A stretch of 64,000 nucleotides of DNA from Lobosporangium transversale. Its lineage: Eukaryota > Mortierellomycota > Mortierellomycetes > Mortierellales > Mortierellaceae. The stretch is from the NCBI RefSeq assembly GCF_002105155.1, contig NW_019028993.1, positions 62,001 through 126,000 of the forward strand, written 5' to 3'. The position numbers were made by a program, and so were the translations under genes. Positions 11,350-21,783 of this stretch are shown here, piece after piece (positions within the stretch are counted from its first letter, which is position 1; every line of letters begins with the position of its first letter). The notes below the pieces were generated by a model that did not search any database, had not been told where the DNA came from, and saw nothing but the letters and a program-made list of their open reading frames with translations.

Positions 11350-12724
11350 TCAGCTGTCTTTTTTATTTTTAAGTGTGTGTGTTGCCTGTGGCAAAGCGGT
11401 TCTGGGGGAACTGTATCTCTTTTATACATTGCTAAGTAAAAATAAAGATGCAGCTCTCTGCCTGCCTTGACACAAAGTTTTCATTTAGACTTTTTTTTTG
11501 GTCCGAGAGAGTATTTTTTTACACACAATTGTTCATGCCTCTGTGCGGCTCTCTTCGTTCATTGACACAGCCCTGGTGCCCAGTCTAGTTTACAACCACT
11601 TATTCCAAAGTAAATCTTTATTTTTGTCATGAACTTTCGGTACCTGAGGAATAAGTTTATGTTTGGTGTAACCCTCCTACTTTCCTACTCTTCGCATGAC
11701 AATATTGGATCTAAAAGGATAATGGGAATAAAGATTGGCGATACCAATGGACAAACGGACAGCTTTGACGCCTCAGTGTTTATTATTATTTATGACAAGA
11801 GCAAGAGGTTCTGTCATATTAGCCACAAGATGATCCTTGACAAACAGTCAGATTTCAATGGGCAGAGCTTCCTCATCCGGCCTATTGAAGCAAGCGAGCA
11901 AGCCCATCTAATACTAGGTGAAGACAATAAAGAAAGCCTTATGTTCATTACCTGTACCGGCGATCCTTCCCTGTCTCATCCACAGCCTCCTATTCCATGA
12001 TCTTGTTTTTTTCTTTGTTTTGAAAAAGAAAGATAAAGGACGAGACCTGTCAGCCGTCGAACTTAAAAAAGAGAAAAAATTCGGGGTAGCTCTGCGGCCC
12101 GAGGTTATTGAAGAGTCGCTGGGTTATAAGGATAACTCAGTCGAGTTAATACGTTATGTCAGTTCTCCAACCTAGATCCCTTCCAAATCCCCCAACGTTG
12201 TCCAAAATATAGACAAGGCACTCAAAGGTATATTAATGCTGCAGAGAATAGTCTATCAATGTTCAATTTGTTCTTCAGTAGAAGCACAGCCTACGCTCCA
12301 TTTCCAACTAAAATAAAATATAAAAAGGCACAAGCTATGATCTAAGTTGACGTTGAAAAGAAATCATAGAGAAAGTATAAGAGATAGATCATTTTACATT
12401 CAAGAACAAGCTCCGAATTGGCAATCGAATCATGGAGATCATGAAGGATATCATCAAAGGTTGCATAAATGATTGCCAAAAGAATAGACCAAAGCTTTTT
12501 TTCATCAATTAATAGATTTGTTTGTTTTGTTCTCATTTAGATTGGGATTTGAGTTTGATCTTGCGAATCTACCCTGCCACTTTATTGTAAGAGCTGACCA
12601 TGGCAAAGTCAAGGGTCTGCAGTTCGTTATAATTAGGGTTATACATGTATGTATATATACTATTAGATGAACGAAAGCAGAGAGAAGAATATGTACACAA
12701 ATAAAAAAAGCTAGAGATTAACCA
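11350..12724. other. upstream region of copy 2; one doubtful ORF
   Basis: Contains an ATG-initiated plus-strand ORF at 11629-12000 (123 residues). It has no recognisable domain and overlaps the stretch duplicated from 9.2-9.4 kb. The matching frame at 9.3 kb is broken, so it is probably non-coding or a relic. Nothing else was recognised. Confidence 0.45.
11419..11426 (-). promoter_or_regulatory. TATA-like box of copy 2
   Basis: TATAAAAG on the minus strand, 70 bp upstream of the ATG at 11349. The same octamer occurs upstream of both small secreted peptide genes. Confidence 0.45.
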
Positions 12725-13270
12725 TCATTAAAGCTTTGGTGTTGCTTTTATTCTTTTCCATCTGTTCCTGTATAAGTACGATTGGTGTATCTTCAAATTT
12801 CATTGAATCGACGTCCATTTGCATGATCCAAAGTGCCGAGATCTAACCGTGGACTGCCAATTCAGTAGAAATGGTCTTGTAAACTGAGCTGGTATATTTC
12901 TCATCTAGCAACCATTTTGTTAGGGTCCATAGTTAGAAGCAGGCCACCATGTCCACGAGAATGAGGATTATTAGCCATTTTGGGATCTCTAACCCATTTT
13001 TCGGACCAAAGATATCATAGACCACATCGAGCTTGTTGGATTCATAATAAGTAAAAAAAGTCTTGTCCCAGTCATGCTCTGAATTGAGACACAGCCATTG
13101 TATCATCCTGAAGCTGAGGAATCGAGATCAGGGCTCGTTCATCATAGACTATGAAAGGGATATGCTCAACCATCATGATATTTGTATCTGCGGAAATGGG
13201 CAATAAGGAATGGTTATCCCTTGCTTTTACGATATCGACCATTTATTCTTTTGACCTTACGACCAGGGGG
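12725..13270 (-). pseudogene. 3-TM ectodomain family, copy 3: truncated and degenerate relic
   Basis: The minus strand is alignable to the C-terminal third of copies 1 and 2. It retains the DNA for the HxxHGERALAS-like region, the glycine/isoleucine/proline approach to TM3, a degenerate TM3, the RYTSSLYKTI tail and the EEM-K-N end. Several in-frame stops and indels are present, for example in the TM3 segment near 12930. Homology ends abruptly at about 13268, inside the block that encodes GRPKEQ in copy 1, so the upstream two-thirds is missing. The sequence beyond the breakpoint is unrelated. A third member of the tandem array, older and non-functional. Confidence 0.8.
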
Positions 13271-14889
13271 TTGTGCACAGCTGCTCGCGTACAGTTCATG
13301 CACTTACACATGAAGCACAACTCTTTAACCTTCAAAGTTTATGAACTTAAACTTCAATCACACCAAAATTGGCCCCTGAACCTCATATTGAATCTTCATT
13401 TTGGAGGATATGGCCTTGTACAGAGATCATATGTAAATGATACTCCAAAGAATGATGCAGGCACCAGTGATAACGCCTAGAAGCTATATTAACTAATTTG
13501 ACACGTCAGTACGTAGAGAGAGTTGCTTACTCAGTCTGGAATGGTGCTATGGTTGAGCAGTGCCTTACAAGTTGCAATAGACGCTATTGAGGCCTGTAAA
13601 CAGACTGTAGAAACCTATGTAAAGCAGCCCCTGGCAGCTTTAGGGGAATAGGCAAATGACATTATGCCCGTAAGATGTTGCGGCTTGGACTCACAGTACA
13701 TACGAGTTACACTGGATGAAAAGCTATTCAGCTTAATTTCTTCTAGAAAGTTCAAGTTGGTTGTAGTCTTTGGGTTGTTTGGTCCGTAACCTGAAGCGAC
13801 TCATCATACTTGATAATGCCTGGCGAAGGAATGTCGCAGAATCCATGCACTTTCATTGATTAAAAAGTGGGCTGAGAAAAGCGACAACACTCCTACTTCA
13901 CTTCTGTGTCACGCATTTGTTATCATTGTTCTTGGGATATCGATCATTTCCGAGTGGACAAATCGGTGATAGGGTATTGCATGTTTTTATAGTTTACCAG
14001 CGGTGCAGCAGAACTGTCACTTTTCGTAGACTGCCAGATAAGTGGCAATAGTTATTTTTGATTCGTATAGCGTCGCATTACTAACGAATGCTATTATCAC
14101 CATATACCGCCATTCTGCTTTTAAGGATTGTAGATACACCATTCAACAGCGCGTGTTCATTGCCATATTGGCGCGGCGCCTTTGCAGGGGGAAGAGTCCT
14201 ACTGAAAGCAAGGAAGCCAAAGTAACCGCTTCGACAACGAAGTTTTGTTGTAAATGGTAGGTGTATCTTTGCTTAAGGGGCAAAAAGATAGACACAAAAT
14301 CAGGAAAGGACAGTACAAAGAGTGTCAACAAATAAAGACAAACAACCTTGACGACAAACAGCGCCATAGGATGCCGAAAGAGAAAGATGGGAGCTTTATA
14401 GGTTAGCTCACAAACTGAGTTCCTGGACGGCAAATGCTTGTTGTGAAAAGGGGAAAAGATAATAGCAAGAACAAGACGTATGGGGAAAACTGAAGACTTT
14501 ATTGAGGAAGAAGTTCTTTGGCTTTTATAACTTAGCCTACAGGCCTGACTGTGGTGCTTTCTAGGTGAGGTGGACTCACCGATAGCTTAAGGCTTTGCAC
14601 AAAGGTTCTTTTAACTGTGGATCGACAGAATGTCCCGATTAGTTGATACAAAGTAAAAATAAAATAGTTATAATTAATTTATATAACTATTAATGACCAG
14701 CCACAACAGTTACAGGGTGACGTAGTTTTAGATACAATTGACTCAATTTTTTCGGATCTCCGAATTTCCCTTTGGTCGCCAGATCAGTCATTGGCATTGA
14801 CACAACAAGAGCATTTTAATATTCTTTACATCAACTTTCTCTCCTCTCTTCTCTTGTCTTGAGGCTTGTTTCCATAAATATAATCAATC
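13271..14889. other. intergenic, no gene recognised
   Basis: Low-complexity-free but non-coding-looking sequence starting at the breakpoint of relic copy 3. Short ORFs at 14042-14260 (plus) and 14143-14433 (minus) lack support. The last 70 bp (about 14820-14889) is CT-rich and is the likely promoter and 5' UTR of the NDUFB3-like gene. Confidence 0.4.
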
Positions 14890-15090
14890 ATGGCCAACTT
14901 TGAAGACCCTTGGGCAAAGCATCACGCCTGGCGCAACAGCACCATCTTCACACGCTCTGCTCGCATCCGCACCATGTTTCCCGGCCTCGGAATCGCCTCG
15001 GTTGCATTTGCCGCATATCTCGGATACGAGTACATTACCGCACCCAAGGCTGATGCCCATCACCACCAACACGGCGAGACTCACCACTAA
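14890..15090 (+). CDS. NDUFB3: NADH:ubiquinone oxidoreductase B12-type subunit (NDUFB3-like)
   Basis: A 66-residue single-exon gene for a small accessory subunit of mitochondrial complex I, located in the membrane arm. The protein starts MANFEDPWAKHHAWRN, the DPWA-x2-AWR signature of the B12 family. The conserved RMFPG-like motif RTMFPGLGIAS follows, then one predicted membrane helix (about residues 31-50), then a His-rich tail (HHHQHGETHH). That length is usual for fungal members. The ATG at 14890 follows a CT-rich leader that often precedes highly expressed fungal genes. No intron is needed. It is an unrelated housekeeping gene embedded in the accessory segment. Confidence 0.88.
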   Translation: MANFEDPWAKHHAWRNSTIFTRSARIRTMFPGLGIASVAFAAYLGYEYITAPKADAHHHQHGETHH

Positions 15091-16744
15091 ATTCAGGGAA
15101 CCATCAAGATGGCTTTGTCAGGATGCGGGAAAGAAGTGAACTAGAGGCGTATCAAAAAAGACGTAATGCTTTTACCCGTATGAGTAGAAAAAAATAATAA
15201 TAATAAACAAGGAAAAAAAAAAAAAAAAAAAAAAAAAAGAAAAGAAAGGACGATTGGAACAAAAGCGTTTAGGGACGATCCTTGTTTGTGAATTGGTGAA
15301 GCGAACGAGCTTGACACAGGAAGAAGAGGAAAAAAAATACAGAGAGCATACCATTTGAGGTTGTTGGATAAATTATCTCTCTACTTTTTCCAGTCAAGGA
15401 ACTGTGTTGAACATATTGACGATGTTTTGTATATTATAATTTCCCAAGGCCTTCCCACAGTCAAAAAATCAGAATGCTTTTTTTCTTTTTTCTGTTTTTT
15501 CGCTCGTCGTTTCTGTCTTTTTAAAAATCTATAATACTTCGCGAAAGCTTTCAAAATACGACTCTCCCAACAATACTTTGCCTGCAAAATGGTTTATCAA
15601 TCTTTCTCATCGGCCTTTTTTTTTTGCTAACATGGAAACATAAACACCTCTCGACAAAAGGAACCATACAGATGAATAAACAATTCCTTGTAGTATTTTT
15701 GAAATTCCTCTATTACTTATTTCCATCCTACCAAGTTTTATCTTTAACAGTATCTGTTGAATCATCAATATAATCGCGCGATGATGCTCAAAAACCATAG
15801 ATATTGGTTCAACGAACTGAGTCTATATAATTCATAGCTGTTGATTAGATAATCAAACATGACTTGTAAAGAAAATAATAATAATAATAATCAAATACCA
15901 TGAATGGCCATTTTCGCAATTATATGACACCAGTTTAGCTAAGACAGTTCACTACATCGTGCTCAGGGACACAGCCATCGGTTTTCAAGTGATTGTCATT
16001 AACTTCATAATTAAAAAAGAAGCTATCAACATCATAGGAAGGAGCCCATAGATGTCCCTATTTTAGGGGCTTGGATAGCAACATGGCTTTTGTACGTGAA
16101 TTAATGAAATTGCTAGGATTTCAGTCTACACTGCGTTGGAGTTTGGTCTAGCTTGATGTAGTAAAGCATTGACCGACTCAAATTAACCCCCCTATCACAA
16201 ATAGCATAAACAGCACAGACTTGGAGCTAAAACACAAACAATGCAGAAATAAATAAATAAAAAAAGACGGTGAACCCAGGAGCGTTTTTTTGTCAATTGG
16301 CAGCGATCATTATCTTAGTGCAGTCGCTTAAAGCCTTCAATCAAAGCTGTATTACGACGCATGCACACAATGCTTGGATTTGCATAAATAAATATGAAGT
16401 GGCGCCCGAAGAGGTTGGCGTTTAAATGGGTCATGATTACCATTTTTCTTCCGATAATCTACCCCTGCAGGAGATGTCTCTCTTCATATTACATACCTCA
16501 ATTGATGCTAAGGAGAGAAGGAATTATTTGTTTAATTAAATGCTATGGACTATCTGATAACATAGCTTTGATGGATCTATTCTATGCACATGGCTCACCG
16601 AGAATCAGGTTTGCACTCGAAACGCTCTTAGCGGTGGGTCAGTGCAGAAACTAAAAATAAAAAAATAAAAAAAATAATAGATGAATACGCTAATCAATAA
16701 AATATCTAAAACGGGCTGAATGATTTCAAAGGGAAAATTATATA
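15091..16744. other. intergenic, no gene recognised
   Basis: 3' UTR of the NDUFB3-like gene, then AT-rich DNA with an A tract at about 15213-15239, an (ATA)n run near 15875-15890 and scattered short ORFs (for example 16394-16654, plus) with no recognisable domain. Confidence 0.4.
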
Positions 16745-17000
16745 CAGTGGAATCTCGATAATTGTACACTTTTGTACAAATTTCAAATTTGATATATTTC
16801 TAGGCCATTGATTGGCTAAGAAGCCCACAATTCATGAAAAACTATTCTAAAAATCCTCTGCTGATTCCCCTACTCCAGTTGAGTGTGGGTTTTTTAGAAT
16901 ACTTTTTTTTAAAAGAGTAAGGCTCTTAGCCAACCAATGGCCTAGAAATATATCAAATTTGAAATTTGTACAAAAGTGTACAATTATCGAGATTCCACTG
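16745..17000. mobile_element. palindromic MITE with pogo/Tigger-like ends and TA target duplication
   Basis: 256-bp element. The left end 16745 onward (CAGTGGAATCTCGATAATTG...) is repeated as a perfect inverted copy ending at 17000. The terminal inverted repeats match for about 80 bp with one mismatch and one indel, and the inner arms (AAACTATTCTAAAAATCC type) also pair, so almost the whole element is a fold-back. A TA dinucleotide flanks each side (16743-16744 and 17001-17002). CAGTG-AA-CTCGATAA termini with TA duplication are characteristic of pogo/Tigger-type Tc1/mariner elements. There is no transposase, so it must be mobilised in trans. Each arm also holds the small palindrome TTGTACActttTGTACAA, possibly a transposase-binding site. 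Confidence 0.88.
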
Positions 17001-17002
17001 TA

Positions 17003-17293
17003 TGAAAGTGCAACCTCAAATGTTTGCCCAGCAAAGGAGAACAGGCGCACAAGCGTGAATTACTCTTCCCGAGACAATTTTTTTTTTATTCTTAATGTAC
17101 TACAAGGTCTGAGAAACAGTGCGACACAAAAATGCGCGCACAGACATCAAATCTCGACTCATCGGCCTGAAGTGTGAGACCCATTCACCCATAATCATCC
17201 GCAGTAGAAAAGCAAGGAGAATGTTGCCCTAAATGAGTTGCACCATGAAAAAATAAATTTGTTTAGGCATATTTACAGTAGTTACAGTCTGTC

Positions 17294-17332
<39 letters not shown>

Positions 17333-18119
17333 GAAGTAAATATCTCTAACAATACTGCGCCAGATCATTTCACGCCAAAAGCATTTGCAGTTGAGTTTAT
17401 TCCCAGTTTTTGGGTCCCTTATCCGTTTTTCTTTTCTTTCTTTTGTGTTAATGGGACAAATGACATCCAAGAGTGGATAGAAATAACCGGGGTGCCTTGT
17501 GAGACAATGCGTGGTCAATGCGTAAAAGCATTCGAGTGTCTGAATGCCGTGGATGCTCAAAATAAATTATTTCCCTTATTTTGAGACATGATGTTTTTAA
17601 AAATGCTGTCTGTGCACGATTTGAGTCCAAAAGCTCGGCCCCAAGCTAAAACAGGTCTGTATGCACTTTGCACCACACGTTGTAATGTTTAAAACACAGA
17701 CAAGGTGCCAAGCTGAGACAGCGCACCAAAAAAAAAAAAAAAAAAAAAATCACCGATAACCAGCCATATCATAGCTCATATTTCGACCATTCTCGCTCGA
17801 ATATCTCAACGTCTTAGGTACTCCATGCTTTGACCTTGCAAATGTGTCATAACTTTTACTCACGCCTCACCAGATCAAGGTCATTACCGTATAGTGGGGA
17901 CACTGGAGCATAGAGTCTTCAACTTTTCTATAAAAGAAGGACAATAGCCCACCCCACTTTCTATCCACACTACATTCAACAGTCAATCACTTCAAACCAC
18001 AACCGATTCATCCACATTATTCCTATTCAAGCCCTTCTGAATCGAGGCTTTATACCCTTTTCACTTAATTCTCAAACTAAACGGCCAGCCCAAACCAGAC
18101 CAACTAGTCTCAATCCAAC
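17003..18119. other. intergenic and promoter of the first secreted peptide
   Basis: T tract at about 17299-17329 and A tract at about 17728-17749. The last 200 bp carries a TATA box and a CA/CT-rich leader. No gene recognised. Confidence 0.45.
17929..17935 (+). promoter_or_regulatory. TATA box of secreted peptide 1
   Basis: TATAAAA followed by G, 185 bp upstream of the ATG at 18120, with an A/C-rich leader between them. The same octamer precedes the related peptide gene at 29.7 kb. Confidence 0.55.
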
Positions 18120-18323
18120 ATGAAGTTCTCCATCACCCTCACTACCCTCGTCGTCCTTGCTCTCTCAGTCATGTCCATTCAAGCTGCTCCAGTCGATACG
18201 AATCTCGTTGAGAAAAGGGCTTGCTGCAGTTCTCTCCCCACCTGCCAAAAATTGTCACCCGAATATAGATTACAATGCATGATGAGAGCCAAAACCTTAG
18301 GCAATTGCAGTTCAAGATGTTAA
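18120..18323 (+). CDS. small secreted six-cysteine peptide, Kex2-processed (peptide 1)
   Basis: 67-residue precursor. A clear signal peptide (KFSITLTTLVVLALSVMSIQA, roughly residues 2-22, cut near QAA) is followed by a short propeptide with a Kex2 site (VEKR), then a 34-residue mature peptide. The mature part has six cysteines spaced CC-x5-C-x10-C-x9-C-x3-C, enough for three disulfides. The gene at 29.7 kb shares this order and spacing. It should be secreted through ER and Golgi, with Kex2 cleavage in the late Golgi. No known family is recognised; candidates are an antimicrobial, signalling or effector-like peptide. A TATA box lies upstream and AATAAA at 18451 downstream, so the gene looks complete. 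There is no intron. Confidence 0.8.
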   Translation: MKFSITLTTLVVLALSVMSIQAAPVDTNLVEKRACCSSLPTCQKLSPEYRLQCMMRAKTLGNCSSRC

Positions 18324-19462
18324 GCAAGAGGATAGTCACCAAATCCACTCAAGAGTCTACCGATAATAAGAGAGATTGTGTGCAGACTTTATACTTTGCT
18401 GGTTCCAAAGTTCCTCTATACTCAATATATTTCTTATAGTCTTATAATTTAATAAACACATGTAATTCAAATCTGTGTATCAGTTCATTATATCTATTAT
18501 CTGCTATTCAACTTCCTGTGCACTGTAGCCGACAGAGCGACAATGGAAGAAATCGAGAGCATATCAAGGGCAACTCTATCTGTATTTTATGAAAAATATT
18601 AGTAATTTGATTTCTGCGGTAAAGTTGAGAGATGATCTACGCAGTACACTAAAGGAATACACTGAAATCATCGTGGCAAAATATCTGAGATTAGGCCTGT
18701 CAGGAGTAACAAGAATACCTCGAACTCTTCCGAAGAAATGACTTTGGACTGCATATTGACAATAATATATTGTTCACCGAAAATGTTTTCGATAACTACC
18801 GGAAACTAAAGCAACCAAATAACGAAAACAATAGACAGCATTGGTGAGCATACAAGCAAGCAATGACAGTTCTCGACATCCATCGAGTCATGAAGTAAAG
18901 TCCACATTACCAACCTCAGTTATGTTTGCCCATGTCACTGGGGTCGGTGTCAATGTTTTCAAGAATAGGCGTGAGTGCCCTACTGGTCACAGTACTTAGT
19001 CGATGTCATCAAGATCCCTATGCTAAGGAAAATACACGTCCCTTATAGCCGCGCATCGGCCTTTAAGATCTATTAAAATGAGGAACGGTAAGATTTACCG
19101 CTGATTTCAAAGTCCCTTGCATGTAGCATGACATTTAGAATTGATAAATGCCCTTTATTAGAAGGATTGAAAGAACGGGATTTAAATGCTAAATCCAACG
19201 CTTCAACGAAAGCTGTTCCAGAGCCCAGAGCTGCTATGTGAGCTTTCCTAAGTTGGTGATTTATAACCTTACATAGAACAGACGGGGTATAAGGTATCCC
19301 AGTCCTCCCATTTAATTTCTCTGAAAGAGAAGAAGTTTAATAAATGGGTGCGATTTGAAGCTTTCTAATACCTTCAATGCTCAGTCTTACAAGAGGTTTA
19401 TGTATCTACCTGACTGTATATTTTATAAACGCGAGTTTTTATTACAGTTAACAATATCGTGA
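18324..19462. other. intergenic; 3' UTR of peptide 1 and unrecognised sequence
   Basis: AATAAA at 18451-18456 is a likely polyadenylation signal for peptide 1. The rest, up to the stop of the minus-strand membrane protein, shows no gene. Confidence 0.45.
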
Positions 19463-21193
19463 CTAGGATTTGGGATTATTGATCGTGGAAGAGGCACAAT
19501 TAGCTATAACTTTTGAACTATGTTTTGTATCCACATTAGAACTAGGCTCTGTGGGAATGACAGGAACACCTTCAAACTCCACAGGGTTGACCTTCGACCG
19601 CATCAGCATTGGCGCAAAGTTGTTCAAATAGTGTTGCATCGGAAGCGCGATTGTTTTGTAGAGCGAGCTGGTATATCGTCCGTCTAAGAGGTACTCCGTG
19701 GCCACCAGAAAAACAAGACAGCAGGAAGCGATGACGGGTACAAGAATGATAAGCCATTGGGGGATCTCAAGGCCATGCTCGATGTCGATTGTGTCATATA
19801 ACACAATTAAGCGGCTCTTAGTGAGATCAGCTAAAAAGTTGTATCCTAATTCCGCAAAGTACTGGGATATCGCAGCCGTAGCGTTTCTGATGCTGGAGAT
19901 TGAGAATTGCGCTTGGCCTGCTGATCTAAGGTAGGTGATTTGCATTGAGATGCTCTCGTCTTTCATTTCTGGCAAGACGCCCCCAAACTCAGATATTATT
20001 TGAGGATCGATTCTTTTTTCCTTCAACATATTTATCTCAGCGACTACGTACAAACACAATGTGATATCTTTGAAGTTGGGATTGGTGTAGTCGCCATTGA
20101 AGTCATCTATGAGTTCCCAAGGCAAGTAGCGGGTTGGGGCACATGTCAAAACATTGATGGAGGTGCCTTGAATCCTCATCTCACTGAATACACTAGTGAT
20201 GTTTCCTGGACCTGCAGTTGCATTCTGAATGACCGGCTCCATAGCTTGAAAAAGTTCATCGTAATCATCAAATATTTCTTTCGAAGTTTCGTTAAAGAAA
20301 TTTGACGGGGTAATCACAAAGTTCATATCGGAAACGGTGATTGTAGTGACTCTTCCAGAAGGAAAAACGCATTTTTTTATCGAAGTCATCGGTAAAATGG
20401 TTAATCCATTAGTGGGTTCAAGAGTTACACTTCTGAAGGTGTTAGGCAAAGTGCAAACCTCTCCATCGCGATCCACGGCAATGTTCATGACCAAATCATT
20501 GTAAAAATTAAAGGATTCAGATTTTACAGAGACGCTCCATCGACTGTCAGACCTCTTCTTTTTGCGCATGGTTTTTGTATTAAAGACTATTGGGGCGCCG
20601 CGGATGCTGAGTGTAGTCTTTGCACAACCATTGTTTTCCAAAAGAGCCCTAGAATCGTCTAACATTGCGTAAATATCTAGCTTGTCACATCCGCTTTCAT
20701 ATGGCGATAGTTTTGGGGTATATATCCGCCCTTCAACAGCATCTGGGATAAGTTTAGTGTCGCCTATCATTGCTACTACGGTGTCCACAGCGGTAGAGAT
20801 ATTACGGATAGACTTTGACCATCCACTGAACATACTCTCTCCAAGTGGCAAGTACTGTTTGGTGTTTACAATAGCGGAGGATGGATTTGTTGCTCTGGTT
20901 GTAGGCTCAATGAATCGTACTGCTCCTCTTCCCATGATGGCTGCTGCGAGCGTGGCGAGAATGGTGAATAAAAGTGCTGTTTTGGCTTGTAGTGATATGT
21001 CGTTACGAGTGTTGATGAGGAAGTTGAACATTTCCAGGTATCCTCCTTGTCGGACCCATCGGATACTGTTAGCGTGCTCGCCGCGGAGCCTAGAGTATAC
21101 AGCAATAGCAGCGCCGATAGAGGCAACTACAAGGAACCGTGTGATGGCCAATATGATATTGACGAAAACAAGTGTCCAGGGATAATACGCCAT
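19463..21193 (-). CDS. 3-TM ectodomain membrane protein family, copy 4 (intact)
   Basis: 576-residue intact member of the unrecognised family. I start it at the ATG at 21193 (MAYYPWTLVFVNIILAITRF). This matches the position of the start in the other copies and drops 36 poly-Phe/Leu residues upstream. Order: TM1 at about 8-30; the cytosolic-looking loop with ANSIRWVRQGGYLEM; TM2 at about 62-82; FIEP; a roughly 385-residue ectodomain with SGWSKSIRN, YTPKLSPYESGCDK, KCVFPSGRV, YDELFQAM, YFAELGYNF and many N-x-S/T sequons; TM3 (EIPQWLIILVPVIASCCLVF) at about 477-497; and a roughly 75-residue tail starting LLDGRYTSSLYKTIALPM. Conserved cysteines in the ectodomain suggest disulfides. ATATAAAG lies 97 bp upstream. 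No known domain was recognised. Function unknown; a surface receptor or recognition protein is only a guess. Confidence 0.82.
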   Translation of the reverse strand: MAYYPWTLVFVNIILAITRFLVVASIGAAIAVYSRLRGEHANSIRWVRQGGYLEMFNFLINTRNDISLQAKTALLFTILATLAAAIMGRGAVRFIEPTTRATNPSSAIVNTKQYLPLGESMFSGWSKSIRNISTAVDTVVAMIGDTKLIPDAVEGRIYTPKLSPYESGCDKLDIYAMLDDSRALLENNGCAKTTLSIRGAPIVFNTKTMRKKKRSDSRWSVSVKSESFNFYNDLVMNIAVDRDGEVCTLPNTFRSVTLEPTNGLTILPMTSIKKCVFPSGRVTTITVSDMNFVITPSNFFNETSKEIFDDYDELFQAMEPVIQNATAGPGNITSVFSEMRIQGTSINVLTCAPTRYLPWELIDDFNGDYTNPNFKDITLCLYVVAEINMLKEKRIDPQIISEFGGVLPEMKDESISMQITYLRSAGQAQFSISSIRNATAAISQYFAELGYNFLADLTKSRLIVLYDTIDIEHGLEIPQWLIILVPVIASCCLVFLVATEYLLDGRYTSSLYKTIALPMQHYLNNFAPMLMRSKVNPVEFEGVPVIPTEPSSNVDTKHSSKVIANCASSTINNPKS

Positions 21194-21783
21194 GATAGAA
21201 TAAGAATTGAACAAGTAAAAAAAAAAATAGAGGGAGAGAAAGAAAAGTGAGAGGGATCGTGGTAAAAAAAAAAAAAAAAAAAAAGCATACTTTATATTCA
21301 ATTACTTTTTCCCTTGCCCAGAATCTGAAACGCAAACTGGGGGTAGCATACAAATTTGAATTCAGGGGAATGACGGCACAAACAAAAACCTAAATGTTTG
21401 CCTGACTTAAAAATCAGAGAGCACTGCATCTTACCCTAATTTAATCGACTGAGGCGGAACCCCTGAAACGCAAACAGCACAGCAGTGGCATCAATTGTTA
21501 GAAGCTCTGGTTACCAAGATTTGTTGAAGTGTTTCAGGATTATTAGTTGATAGTCTATACAGGAGTATCATTTATGTCATTGTTTGCATTCAGACCATGG
21601 GGCCATGGATGATTGTTGGCGCAAACTCTCATCAAGGATGCTGCATTGCTGTGATAGGATTAAGGTTAGAGATGACAATAGGTTTTCCTTAAATTTTGAT
21701 TTGCCAGACATCAAGAGCAGCTTTAATTTTCCGTCCTCACGCGTTGATTCACTATATTCATAATCCGCATTCCTACCTTGATC
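21194..21783. other. divergent intergenic between copy 4 and the Myb/SANT gene
   Basis: About 590 bp with an A tract at about 21264-21284 and a minus-strand ATATAAAG (21290-21297) that may be the TATA box of copy 4. No gene recognised. Confidence 0.4.

Noticed and set aside
11629-12000. 123-residue plus-strand ORF as a gene
   Set aside because: No recognisable domain, and the corresponding duplicated stretch at 9.3 kb is not open.
14131-14268. possible inverted repeat around GATACACC
   Set aside because: Only about 8 bp matches cleanly; within chance for AT-rich DNA.
21194-21301. 36-residue N-terminal extension of membrane-family copy 4
   Set aside because: Poly-Phe/Leu from a homopolymer. 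All other copies start directly before TM1, matching the ATG at 21193.
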